A stretch of 47,944 nt of DNA from an uncultured Bacteroidales bacterium (GTDB lineage Bacteria > Bacteroidota > Bacteroidia > Bacteroidales > Bacteroidaceae), in assembly GCA_902779845.1 (NCBI GenBank), contig CACZCZ010000036.1:1-47944 (forward strand), given 5' to 3'. The notes below the pieces were generated by a model that saw only the letters and a list, made by a program, of their open reading frames with translations, did no database searches and was not told where the DNA came from. Every line of letters starts with the position of its first letter. Positions within the stretch are counted from its first letter, which is position 1. A program made the translations under genes and the position numbers. Positions 9,200-16,740 of this stretch are shown here, piece by piece.

Positions 9200-10252
9200 A
9201 TGACACACATTATCGTTCTTCGTTTTTCGGCCATGGGCGACGTGCTGATGACGGTGCCCGTCATTGACAGCTTTGCACGTCAGCACCCCGACATCCGCGT
9301 GACAATGGTAACGCGCCCGTGGGCAAAGCCCATTTTCGACCTTCTGCCCAAGAATGTGAACTTCATCGCTGCCAACCTCAAGGGAGAACATGCCGGCTAT
9401 CGCGGTGTCAACCTGCTGGCCCGCCGTCTCTTCGCCCTGCAGCCCACACACGTGGCCGACCTGCACGACGTCTTGCGAACCAAATGGCTCCGCCTCCGCC
9501 TGGCAGCTGCTGGCATGCACGTGGCCCACATCAGGAAGGGCAGGCTCGCGCGCAGACTCTTCCTGACGATGCCTGAGAAGACGCAGCAGAAGAGCGTTTT
9601 CGAGAAATATGCCGATGTCTTCCGCAAGCTGGGCTTCGAGGACTGGACACCCGATTTCCACAGCTTCTTCCCTGCCGGCGGCGCCGACCTCAGCACGGCC
9701 ATCCCCGACTTCGACACCAGTCTGCGCCCAGAACCCTATTGGGTAGCCATTGCTCCCTTCTCGGCACACGAGGGCAAGACCTATCCGCTGCCCATGATGG
9801 AGGAGGTGCTGCGACAGTTAGACGCCCGCGGCGACATCCGCATGTTTATGTTCGGTGCCGGAAAGACTGAGCAAGAGCAGCTGGACCACTGGGCCGCGAT
9901 GTTCCCACGCGTTGAGAACATGACAGGATGTCTGCAGGACATCGGTCAGGAGCTGGCACTCATCTCCAAATGTCGTGTCATGCTCTCAATGGATTCGGGC
10001 AACATGCACCTTGCCTCGCTGGCCGGCATTCCCGTGGTGAGCATCTGGGGTGCCACCCATCCGCTGGGCGGTTTCCTCGGCTACGGACAGAGCATGGAGA
10101 ACGTGGTACAGCGCACCGACCTGGATTGCCGTCCATGCTCCATCTATGGCAACAAGCCCTGCAGCTTTGGCGACTACCGATGTCTCACGGGCATCGCGCC
10201 GAAGACAGTGGTCGAGAATGTGGAACGTATTGCACGCAGGGAAAAGTGCTGA
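9200..10252 (+). CDS. glycosyltransferase family 9 (heptosyltransferase-like)
   Basis: The protein is a GT-B fold transferase related to ADP-heptose:LPS heptosyltransferases. It starts with the typical IIVLRFSAMGDVLMTVPV, and the donor-site signature SMDSGNMHLASLAGIPVVS lies near residues 262-280, followed by WGATHP. Length (350 aa) is normal. A cluster of four cysteines near the C-terminus (CRPCSIYGNKPC...RC) is seen in several Bacteroidetes members. It is expected to act at the inner face of the cytoplasmic membrane on lipid A-core. The start is 20 bp after the DUF4254 stop; the gap holds a short GAGTGAAAAA repeat. The next gene overlaps by 7 nt, implying translational coupling. Confidence 0.88.
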   Translation: MTHIIVLRFSAMGDVLMTVPVIDSFARQHPDIRVTMVTRPWAKPIFDLLPKNVNFIAANLKGEHAGYRGVNLLARRLFALQPTHVADLHDVLRTKWLRLRLAAAGMHVAHIRKGRLARRLFLTMPEKTQQKSVFEKYADVFRKLGFEDWTPDFHSFFPAGGADLSTAIPDFDTSLRPEPYWVAIAPFSAHEGKTYPLPMMEEVLRQLDARGDIRMFMFGAGKTEQEQLDHWAAMFPRVENMTGCLQDIGQELALISKCRVMLSMDSGNMHLASLAGIPVVSIWGATHPLGGFLGYGQSMENVVQRTDLDCRPCSIYGNKPCSFGDYRCLTGIAPKTVVENVERIARREKC

Positions 10253-11256
10253 ACACACTGCACCGACTATACTACACAACATGGGGTGGCATCCACAAGA
10301 ACCGCCACCTCCCCTACATGCTGCATGGTTTCTCCATGTTAGCGCTACCACACTGGTGGACGGAGCGACAACGCGAGGACCTGCTGCGGCAGTTTGACCG
10401 TCTCTCTGCCCAGGAGCAAACCGAGGTGCTGCGCCGCGTGGACTACTACTGCCGCCTCGACGAGACGGCAACGTTGCCTGCCGATGCGCCCACGCTGGGC
10501 GAACAGCGCTACCGCCACAAGACCTACCCCACCGCCTACTTCTTCGACACCTACGAGTGGAACCGCTACTTCCCCTCGCACCTGCATTGGTCCCTGACAC
10601 CCGGCGACGTCAACTTCCTGCTGCCCCACCCCTCCATCACCAAGAGCCGCCCCATCGCCGAGGCCGCCGTGAACAGGAACTCGGTGCTGATGAAGCTGAA
10701 TAAAGTCCGCCATTTCATCTTTTTCCGCGACCCCTACCGCACCGAGCAGAAAGCTGACAGCGTCATCTTCCGCGGCGCCGTGCACGGCAAGCCCCAGCGC
10801 GCTGTCTTCTTCGAGCGTTTCTTCCATGAGCCGGGCTTCGACCTTCAGGACACCTCCACCAACTCCGTCTATAACGAGGAGATGCGTCTGCGCCACGAGA
10901 CCAGCATCTACGACCACCTCACCCACAAATACATCATGTGTCTGGAGGGCAACGATGTGGCCAGCAACCTGAAATGGGTGATGCACAGCAACAGTCTGGC
11001 CGTGTGTCCACGCCCCACCATGGAGACATGGTTCATGGAGGGAACACTCGTGCCCAACGAGCACTTCATCGAGGTGAAGCCCGATTTCACCGACCTCCCC
11101 GAGCGCATCGACTACTACAACAGCCATCCCGCCGAGGCAGCAGACATCGTGGCCAACGCCCACGAATACTGTCGCACCTTCCTCGACAAGCGCATGGAAC
11201 GCCTCGTCTCGCTTATGGTGATGGACAAGTATTTCCGAATGACGAATAAAGAATAA
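10246..11256 (+). CDS. glycosyltransferase family 90 (LPS-modifying, CAP10-like)
   Basis: This 336-residue protein belongs to the GT90 / lipopolysaccharide-A-modifying family. Recognisable parts are VNFLLPHPSITKSRPI, FFRDPYRTEQK, VIFRGAVHGKPQRA and the C-terminal block CLEGNDVASNLKWVMHSNS, in which the family places donor-binding residues. It would add a sugar (xylose or a related one in characterised members) to a glycolipid. The best start is GTG 10246, overlapping the preceding stop and preceded by AGGGA. The first in-frame ATG (10318) would remove the conserved N-terminal stretch. The last residues (MTNKE) come from a simple repeat that continues after the stop. Confidence 0.82.
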   Translation: MLNTLHRLYYTTWGGIHKNRHLPYMLHGFSMLALPHWWTERQREDLLRQFDRLSAQEQTEVLRRVDYYCRLDETATLPADAPTLGEQRYRHKTYPTAYFFDTYEWNRYFPSHLHWSLTPGDVNFLLPHPSITKSRPIAEAAVNRNSVLMKLNKVRHFIFFRDPYRTEQKADSVIFRGAVHGKPQRAVFFERFFHEPGFDLQDTSTNSVYNEEMRLRHETSIYDHLTHKYIMCLEGNDVASNLKWVMHSNSLAVCPRPTMETWFMEGTLVPNEHFIEVKPDFTDLPERIDYYNSHPAEAADIVANAHEYCRTFLDKRMERLVSLMVMDKYFRMTNKE

Positions 11257-11306
11257 GTGAAAAGTGATAGGGTGAAAAGTGAAGAGTGAAAAATGGAAAA
11301 TGAAAA
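11257..11306 (+). repeat. GTGAAAARTGA-type simple repeat
   Basis: The spacer between the GT90 and sulfatase genes is made almost only of degenerate AGTGAAAAGTGA / GAAAAATGAAAA units. The family recurs at about 20950, 23134, 28734, 31765 and 45900. Confidence 0.7.
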
Positions 11307-13370
11307 ATGATGGGTGATAGCGTGAAAAACAAGATCATCTCGGCAACGCTGCTGCGCACGCCTTTAGCCTTTGTCTGCAACATGGCACTGGCCTACGTAG
11401 CCTATTGGCTGTGCCGCCTTGTCTTCTGGGCTGAGAACTACGCCGCATTCCCGCAGTTCTGGAGCGGCAACTCGCTCAAGGACATCTTCACAGGTGCTTG
11501 GATGTTCGACACCTCCGCCATCCTCTACACCAACGTCCTCTACGCCGTAGTGATGCTCTTGCCCCTGCACCTGAAGGAACACCGCTGGTGGCAGCAGGTC
11601 GCCAAAGGGCTCTTCGTGCTGGTGAACAGCATCGCCATCATCATCAACCTTTCGGATGCCGTCTATTTCCAATACACCGGCCGCCGCACCACGACCACCG
11701 TGTTCCAGGAATTCTCCAACGAGGGCAACATCGGCAGCATCGTGGGCGTGGAACTGTTGCGCCACTGGTACCTCGTAGTTGCCGGCATCGCGCTCATCGT
11801 CCTACTGTGGAAGGCCTACAGGCTACCCTCAGGCATTCTATCTCTTCACGCCGAAGGAAGCAGGTCTTCACGTCGAAAGCACAAGGTCTTCACGTCGAAG
11901 CTCCAAGGGCTGTGCTACTATCTGCTGCACCTCATCCTGTTCGTGGCCTACATCCCGCTGACCGTCATCGGCATGCGTGGCGGTGCCACCACAGCCGTGC
12001 GCCCCATCACCATCTCCAATGCAAACCAGTATGTCGCCCGTCCTGCCGAGGCCGCTGTCATCCTGAACACACCCTTCTCGCTCATCCGCACCGTCGGCAA
12101 GGCCAAGTTCATCACACCCGCTTACTTCGAAGATGCCAATGAGATGGGGAAGATCTACACTCCCATCCATCGGCCGCAGCCCGACAGTACCTTCGTAAAG
12201 AAGAATGTGGTCGTCTTCATCCTTGAGAGCTTCGGACGCGAATACATCGGCGCCCTCAACGAGACGCTCGAGGACGGCCACTATGCCGGCTACACGCCCT
12301 TCGTTGATGAGCTCTGCCGCGAGAGTGCCACCTTCCGATGGTCGTTCTGCAACGGCCGCAAGAGCATCGACGGTATGCCCAGCATTCTCTCCAGCATCCC
12401 CATGTTCGTAGAACCCTTCGTGCTCACGCCCGCTTCCATGAACACCTTTGGCGGACTGGCACAGGAGCTCGGCAAACACGGCTACGAGACCGCCTTCTTC
12501 CATGGTGCCGAGAATGGCAGCATGGGTTTCCAGGCCTTTGCCCGCAAGACAGGTTTTCAGAAATACTTCGGGCGCACGGAATACAATGCCGACCCGCGCT
12601 TCCGTGGCGACGAGGACTTCGACGGCCTCTGGGCCATCTGGGACGAGCCCTTCATGCAGTTCTACTGTGCCCAGATGTCGGAACTGAAAGAGCCTTTCAT
12701 GACAGCCCTCTTCAGCGCCACCAGCCACCACCCCTACAGCGTCCCCGAAGCCTACCGCGACACCTTCCCCGAGGAGGGCCTCGTCATCCACAAGTGCATC
12801 CGCTACACCGACCATGCCCTGCGCCGCTTCTTCGAGGAAGCCCGCAAGCAGCCATGGTTCCGGAACACCCTCTTCGTGCTCACCTCCGACCACACGAACC
12901 TCAGCGACCACGCCTTCTACCAGAGCGACATCGGCGGCTTCTGCTCGCCTATCATCTTCTATGATCCCAGCGGCACACTCTTCGAGCCCAGGATGCGCGA
13001 GGGCATCGCACAGCACATTGACATCATGCCAAGCGTGCTGGGACTGCTCCGCCACGACGAGCCCTACCTGGCCTTCGGCTGCGACCTCTTCCACACGCCC
13101 GCCGACAGCACCTGGGCCGTGAACTACAACAACGGCATCTACCAGTACGTCAAGCACAACCGTCTGCTGCAGTTCGACGGCATGCAGACACGCGCCGTCT
13201 ATGCCCTCAGCGACAGCCTCCTGGAGCATAACCTGCTCGGCACGGAGCCCCTGCAGACCCAGATGGAATGGGAATTAAAAGCCATCATCCAGCAATATAT
13301 GTCGCGCATGAACGAGGATCGTCTCACGCCGGCTGGCGACAACAGCGACCCCATGCACCATCAGCCCTAA
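11307..13370 (+). CDS. LtaS-like membrane sulfatase (phosphoglycerol or phosphoethanolamine transferase)
   Basis: This 687-residue inner-membrane enzyme of the alkaline-phosphatase superfamily has about five N-terminal membrane segments (roughly 12-240) and a periplasmic catalytic domain. Metal-site and nucleophile motifs are visible: FILESFGREY (about 304-313), GRKSIDGMPS (Ser near 353 as likely nucleophile) and TSDHTNLSDH (near 527). The family transfers a phospho-head-group to glycolipids or polysaccharides. Its position between GT90 and a lipid A acyltransferase suggests lipooligosaccharide decoration. Residues about 179-201 (LSLHAEGSRSSRRKHKVFTS) are encoded by three 22-bp repeat units inserted in frame in a loop between membrane helices. 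The start is uncertain: ATG 11307, ATG 11310 and GTG 11322 are all in frame within a repeat. Confidence 0.85.
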   Translation: MMGDSVKNKIISATLLRTPLAFVCNMALAYVAYWLCRLVFWAENYAAFPQFWSGNSLKDIFTGAWMFDTSAILYTNVLYAVVMLLPLHLKEHRWWQQVAKGLFVLVNSIAIIINLSDAVYFQYTGRRTTTTVFQEFSNEGNIGSIVGVELLRHWYLVVAGIALIVLLWKAYRLPSGILSLHAEGSRSSRRKHKVFTSKLQGLCYYLLHLILFVAYIPLTVIGMRGGATTAVRPITISNANQYVARPAEAAVILNTPFSLIRTVGKAKFITPAYFEDANEMGKIYTPIHRPQPDSTFVKKNVVVFILESFGREYIGALNETLEDGHYAGYTPFVDELCRESATFRWSFCNGRKSIDGMPSILSSIPMFVEPFVLTPASMNTFGGLAQELGKHGYETAFFHGAENGSMGFQAFARKTGFQKYFGRTEYNADPRFRGDEDFDGLWAIWDEPFMQFYCAQMSELKEPFMTALFSATSHHPYSVPEAYRDTFPEEGLVIHKCIRYTDHALRRFFEEARKQPWFRNTLFVLTSDHTNLSDHAFYQSDIGGFCSPIIFYDPSGTLFEPRMREGIAQHIDIMPSVLGLLRHDEPYLAFGCDLFHTPADSTWAVNYNNGIYQYVKHNRLLQFDGMQTRAVYALSDSLLEHNLLGTEPLQTQMEWELKAIIQQYMSRMNEDRLTPAGDNSDPMHHQP
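11848..11913 (+). repeat. three 22-bp palindrome-phased units inside the sulfatase gene
   Basis: Three units each contain TCTTCACGYCGAA and an AGG, with centres at about 11861.5, 11883.5 and 11905.5. The core AAGCACAAGGTCTT is close to the AAGAGCAAGGTCTT units of the intergenic arrays. Three units are 66 bp, so the reading frame is kept. Confidence 0.7.
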
Positions 13371-13384
13371 CACCGTTAACGACC

Positions 13385-14341
13385 ATGGCACAGTCCACCT
13401 ACACCCTGAACATCTGGCAACGCATCGCCTACTGCCTGGCTTTCGCGTTGATCTACTGTGTGTCGTTGCTTCCGTTTTGGTTGTTATACCGTCTGTCTGA
13501 CCTCATCTTCCTGCTCGCCTACTATGTCGTAGGCTATCGCAAGGCCATCGTCCGCAAGAACCTCCGTGACAGCTTTCCTGAGAAAGACGAGAAAGAGCTG
13601 CGCAAGATTGAGCGAACGTTCTATCGCTGGTTCGGCGACTACATCGTGGAAACGCTCAAGCTGTTCTCCATGAGCAAGAAATCCATGCGCAGGCACATGG
13701 TATTCCGCAATCCCGAGATGCTCGAAGAGATGGTGGCCAAGGGGCAAAGTGTTGCACTCTATCTGGGACACTACTGCAATTGGGAATGGATTACAAGCAT
13801 CCCCCTGTGGTTCAAAGGCAATTATGCCGGCTCACAGGTCTATCACGTCCTGGAATCCCACGTCATGGACAAGCTCCTGCTCTATTCACGCCATCGCATG
13901 GGGACGGAGAATGTAAAAATCATGGACGTCCTGCGCTATATTGTTGACAACCGCAAGGCAGGACTTCCCGTGGTGATGGGCTTCATCAGCGACCAAGTCC
14001 CTTTCTGGAACAATATCGGCCACTGGCTGACCTTCCTCAACCACCCCAACACCCCTGTGCTGACAGGCACAGAGCGCATCGCCCGCCGCTATGACATGGC
14101 TTGCGTGTACATCGACATCAAACGTCTGCGTCGCGGTTATTATGAGGCTGAGTACCAGCTCATGACCGCCACACCGAAGGATGAACCCGACCTCGCCATC
14201 ACCACCGATTACTTCCGCCGTCTGGAACAGAGCATCCAGCGCCAACCTGCCTTTTGGCTGTGGACACACAATCGCTGGAAACGCACCTATGAGGAGTACG
14301 AGCGCCGCTTAGACCCCGCCACAGGCAAAGTGCGCCTGTAA
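13385..14341 (+). CDS. lipid A acyltransferase, LpxL/HtrB-like
   Basis: This 318-residue protein has an N-terminal membrane segment (about 12-45) and the HX4E acyltransferase motif in GHYCNWEW. It belongs to the lysophospholipid/lipid A secondary acyltransferase family and would transfer an acyl chain to a Kdo-lipid A precursor or an aminolipid at the inner membrane. Length is normal (about 300-320). ATG 13385 lies 14 bp after the sulfatase stop and the hydrophobic segment begins at once, so I prefer it to the longer open frame. It closes the envelope cluster. The 3' flank is a pyrimidine-rich stretch without a clear hairpin. Confidence 0.88.
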   Translation: MAQSTYTLNIWQRIAYCLAFALIYCVSLLPFWLLYRLSDLIFLLAYYVVGYRKAIVRKNLRDSFPEKDEKELRKIERTFYRWFGDYIVETLKLFSMSKKSMRRHMVFRNPEMLEEMVAKGQSVALYLGHYCNWEWITSIPLWFKGNYAGSQVYHVLESHVMDKLLLYSRHRMGTENVKIMDVLRYIVDNRKAGLPVVMGFISDQVPFWNNIGHWLTFLNHPNTPVLTGTERIARRYDMACVYIDIKRLRRGYYEAEYQLMTATPKDEPDLAITTDYFRRLEQSIQRQPAFWLWTHNRWKRTYEEYERRLDPATGKVRL

Positions 14342-14413
14342 GCCTCCTTTTTCTACTTCTTCCTTCATTTCCCTCTTTTCTCTTCTTCTCTTTTACTTTT
14401 TTTCTTCTTTTCC

Positions 14414-14444
14414 TTTGCGCGAATCAGATTAATCGCTACTTTTG
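14414..14444 (+). promoter_or_regulatory. cassette promoter A
   Basis: -33 TTTG at 14414-14417 and -7 TACTTTTG at 14437-14444 are separated by exactly 19 bp, a textbook Bacteroidetes housekeeping promoter. The surrounding 45 bp are nearly identical in promoters B, C and D. The ATG follows 27 nt after the -7 element. Confidence 0.85.
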
Positions 14445-14470
14445 TGGCGTGAAACAGCTATTATGACATC

Positions 14471-14767
14471 ATGAGTACGCAAGCCATGACCAAATCCATT
14501 GCCGAATATTTCAAGACTCAACCCGTCTTGAAAGCATGGCTCTTTGGTTCCTTCGCACGTGGTGAAGAGACTCCCTTGAGCGATGTTGATTTGCTCGTTC
14601 AATACCCTGAGGATGGCATTAGTTTACTAAAACACTGCGCGATGATTTGCGACTTGGAGAAAATCCTTGATAGACCTGTGGATCTGATTGAAGAAGGAAC
14701 TCTACTCCCCTTTGCCGTTGACAGTGCGAACCGTGACAAAAAACTAATATATGAGAGAACCGCTTAA
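14471..14767 (+). CDS. mntA: MntA-type minimal nucleotidyltransferase antitoxin
   Basis: This 98-residue protein has the DNA polymerase-beta fold signature GS-x10-DxD: GSFARGEETPLSDVD at residues 26-40. In characterised MntA/HepT pairs, the antitoxin inactivates the HEPN RNase by adding AMP groups to a tyrosine next to its active site. The toxin gene follows with a 17-nt overlap in another frame. The first 33 residues are almost identical to the second MntA at 15457, and promoter and leader are shared too, so the two are duplicates. Later residues differ. Confidence 0.85.
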   Translation: MSTQAMTKSIAEYFKTQPVLKAWLFGSFARGEETPLSDVDLLVQYPEDGISLLKHCAMICDLEKILDRPVDLIEEGTLLPFAVDSANRDKKLIYERTA

Positions 14768-15251
14768 AGACCGAATTCGATTAGAACATATCCTGGAGGC
14801 CATTGACCACATTTTCCAATACACCGATGGAAAGACCATTCAGGAATTGAACGATAATACGATGCTCTTTTACGCTACGGTGAAGAATGTCGAGATTATC
14901 GGTGAAGCCGCATACCACCTAACCCATGCATTTCGTAATGCACATCCGGGGACACCGTGGGAAGCCGTGATGCGTATGCGTAATATCCTCGTTCACGACT
15001 ACTACAAGATCCGACTCAATGAAGTATGGAAGGTCGTTCAAGAAGACCTGCGCCCTTTGCGAGAACAAGTCGCACTTTATATAGCTGAGACAGATTGGGA
15101 TGAGTGGGAAAAGAACGAAGTGGTAATCGTTGAATCTGCTGTCCATAAGAATCTGATTCAGACCGCTCGCCGAATGAAGCAACGCGGTTATGATGTCAAT
15201 GAGATTTGCAAAATCACTGGCCTAGCTCGCGAAGAGATAGAAGGTATATAA
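14751..15251 (+). CDS. hepT: HepT-type HEPN ribonuclease toxin with extra C-terminal segment
   Basis: Residues 1-112 are a HEPN (DUF86) domain. The catalytic and AMP-acceptor motif RX4HXY is complete: RNILVHDY at 77-84. It would cleave RNA when not modified by MntA, whose gene overlaps its start. The usual HepT is about 110-140 residues. Here a tail from about 120 to 166 reads KNEVVIVESAVHKN... RRMKQRGYDVNEICKITGL, which resembles the C-terminal tail of Rpn/PD-(D/E)XK transposase-like proteins (ARxMKxxGxxxxxIxxxTGLxxEEI). This part may bind DNA or be a relic of a fusion. Confidence 0.82.
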   Translation: MREPLKDRIRLEHILEAIDHIFQYTDGKTIQELNDNTMLFYATVKNVEIIGEAAYHLTHAFRNAHPGTPWEAVMRMRNILVHDYYKIRLNEVWKVVQEDLRPLREQVALYIAETDWDEWEKNEVVIVESAVHKNLIQTARRMKQRGYDVNEICKITGLAREEIEGI

Positions 15252-15288
15252 ACTCTTAAACCTTTAAACCCTTAAACTGTTTATGAAA

Positions 15289-15318
15289 TAAACCATAATA
15301 GATAGACATACAGACAGC
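15289..15318 (+). repeat. 30-bp trailer repeat, copy 1
   Basis: This 30-bp block (containing CCATAATAGATAGACATAC) is repeated exactly at 15785-15814. Each copy lies after one MntA unit and before a CTCCGCTTAGATT-like stretch and the next promoter, so it marks the end of a repeated cassette. Confidence 0.8.
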
Positions 15319-15399
15319 GCTCGGCGCAAAGCGACGCTTCATGCTTGAAGAACCTCCGCTTAGATTCCGCGTCTCCCGTGTTTTTTCCGTGCAAAATCC

Positions 15400-15430
15400 T
15401 TTGCCCGAATCAAATTAATCCCTACTTTTG
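15400..15430 (+). promoter_or_regulatory. cassette promoter B
   Basis: TTTG 15400-15403, 19-bp spacer, TACTTTTG 15423-15430. The ATG of the second MntA is 27 nt after the -7 element, as for promoter A. Confidence 0.85.
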
Positions 15431-15456
15431 TGGCGTGAAACCACTATTATGACATC

Positions 15457-15768
15457 ATGAGTACACAAGCCATGACCAAAACCATTGCCGAATACTTCAA
15501 GACTCAACCCGTCTTGAAAGCATGGCTCTTTGGCTCCTATGCCCGTGGTGAAGAGCGCTCTGATAGTGATGTGGACATATTGTTTGTGCCTGACATGTCT
15601 CAAAAGTTCAGCCTCTTCACACTCGGCGGGATGTATATGGATTTGAAGGAGATTTTAAATCGCGAAGTTGATCTTATTCCTGAGGATTCCCTACTTCCTT
15701 TCGCAAAACATAGTGCAGAACGTGATAAAAAATTGATTTATGAGAGAGCCACGTGCCCAAAAACATGA
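15457..15768 (+). CDS. second MntA-type nucleotidyltransferase, without an intact toxin
   Basis: This 103-residue protein has GSYARGEERSDSDVD, a complete GS-x10-DxD motif. Its N-terminal third is almost identical to the MntA at 14471; the middle differs, and LPFA...RDKKLIYER is shared again near the end. The position where the HepT gene starts in the first unit still has an overlapping ATG (15740), but that frame ends after 20 codons. It may therefore be an orphan antitoxin able to modify the HepT of the first unit or a HepT elsewhere. Confidence 0.8.
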   Translation: MSTQAMTKTIAEYFKTQPVLKAWLFGSYARGEERSDSDVDILFVPDMSQKFSLFTLGGMYMDLKEILNREVDLIPEDSLLPFAKHSAERDKKLIYERATCPKT

Positions 15769-15802
15769 AGCATGGGAGCGATGGATAAACCATAATAGAT
15801 AG
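15740..15802 (+). pseudogene. remnant of a hepT gene (20 codons)
   Basis: The frame begins with MREP, exactly as the HepT at 14751, at the same overlap with the MntA gene, then reads RAQKHEAWERWINHNR and stops inside the 30-bp trailer repeat. The HEPN body is missing. This looks like a deletion joining the HepT start to its 3' flank. Confidence 0.6.
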
Positions 15803-15814
15803 ACATACAGACAG
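15785..15814 (+). repeat. 30-bp trailer repeat, copy 2
   Basis: This is an exact copy of 15289-15318. It begins within the hepT remnant, again followed by a TCCGCTTAGATTC stretch. Confidence 0.8.
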
Positions 15815-15838
15815 AAGCGTCCGCTTAGATTCTATATA

Positions 15839-15868
15839 GCCTTCCCGACACCCTTGGGAAGGCTTTTT
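15839..15868 (+). terminator. intrinsic terminator after the second MntA unit
   Basis: GCCTTCCC and GGGAAGGC form an 8-bp stem with a 9-nt loop, followed by TTTTT. Confidence 0.8.
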
Positions 15869-15931
15869 CCGTGTTTTTCCGCTTCTTTCCGCATTTTTCC
15901 GTGTCTCCCGTGTACTTTCCGTGCAAAATCC

Positions 15932-15962
15932 TTTGCCCGAATCGGATTAATCGCTACTTTTG
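15932..15962 (+). promoter_or_regulatory. cassette promoter C
   Basis: TTTG 15932-15935, 19-bp spacer, TACTTTTG 15955-15962. It precedes the CdiA-CT-like gene and its distance to ATG 15989 is again 27 nt, which decides the start there. Confidence 0.85.
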
Positions 15963-15988
15963 CAGGCGTGAAAACTATTGATGCATAC

Positions 15989-16459
15989 ATGTATGTAGAA
16001 GACCTCGTTTTGGGCAACCGACTTCTGATAAGTGAGCAAGCTGATACAGGCGAACTTGCGAGCAATATTCGCGCTGCTCGCGCCATCTTGTCATCATTCC
16101 CGGAGCTCACCATCATCATTAATCCTCATCGTCTGGTCTTCGGTTTAAAGAACCCTGAATATACCATTAACAACGAATTGGGCGACCGAAAGGGTATTAT
16201 GGGTGAGAAAGGCATTACCGCAGGTTTCAAATCGGCCAAGAAACAAGGTTGTAAGATTGTCGTTATTGACCTCGATGAACATCTTTTCCAAGTGCGTCCC
16301 TTTGAATTGTCAAAGTATATAGCACGAAGAAGAGCAGATTTCATTAACGGAATTATTACGGATTGCTATGTGGTCTTCAATGGTCAGGCTGTTCGCCTCA
16401 ATGCACGCTACCAATCACGTCGCGAGATGGAGAGCCACTTAGAAATGTTGAGGCCATGA
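15989..16459 (+). CDS. small protein resembling a CdiA C-terminal nuclease-like domain
   Basis: This 156-residue protein has the layout of the CdiA_C-type domain (PD-(D/E)XK-like, found in contact-dependent inhibition toxins and in mobile elements): FGLKNPEYTINNELGDRKG (about 51-69), a helix GFKSAKKQGCKIVVIDL, and a C-terminal CYVVFNGQAVRLNAR strand pair. If so it may be a nuclease or a nuclease-like relic; no immunity gene is seen. I took ATG 15989 because it keeps the 27-nt distance seen at the other cassette promoters; GTG 15968 would lie on the expected transcription start. Family assignment is from memory of the pattern only. Confidence 0.5.
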   Translation: MYVEDLVLGNRLLISEQADTGELASNIRAARAILSSFPELTIIINPHRLVFGLKNPEYTINNELGDRKGIMGEKGITAGFKSAKKQGCKIVVIDLDEHLFQVRPFELSKYIARRRADFINGIITDCYVVFNGQAVRLNARYQSRREMESHLEMLRP

Positions 16460-16484
16460 ACTTCACAGTCCACGGCCTCTTTAT
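16450..16484 (+). terminator. weak hairpin overlapping the stop codon
   Basis: GAGGCC (16450-16455) and GGCCTC (16474-16479) enclose the stop codon and are followed by TTTAT. This may end the transcript from promoter C. Confidence 0.4.
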
Positions 16485-16679
16485 AGAAGACGGTTGCGGA
16501 GCTTGATGTTATCGCGCCTATATGCAACTCACATCTTTTTCTGTTGCAAAGGAATACATTTTCTGCGATTCCGCCAAATAATTTTCATGTTTTCTTTGTG
16601 AAGACATCAAATTATCCTCTTCCCGTAGCTCCTTCAATCCTTTATTCCGTACTTCCATGCACATTTTTGTGCAAATTCT

Positions 16680-16710
16680 TTTGCCCGAATCGGATTATTC
16701 GCTACTTTTG
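16680..16710 (+). promoter_or_regulatory. cassette promoter D, without a gene
   Basis: TTTG 16680-16683, 19-bp spacer, TACTTTTG 16703-16710. It is flanked by the same GCCCGAATC...GGCGTGA context as promoters A-C. No start codon lies 27 nt downstream and the open frame there stops by 16764, so the unit seems to have lost its gene or to drive a non-coding RNA. Confidence 0.75.
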
Positions 16711-16740
16711 CGGCGTGATATTGCTCATTGAGGGCTTTTT

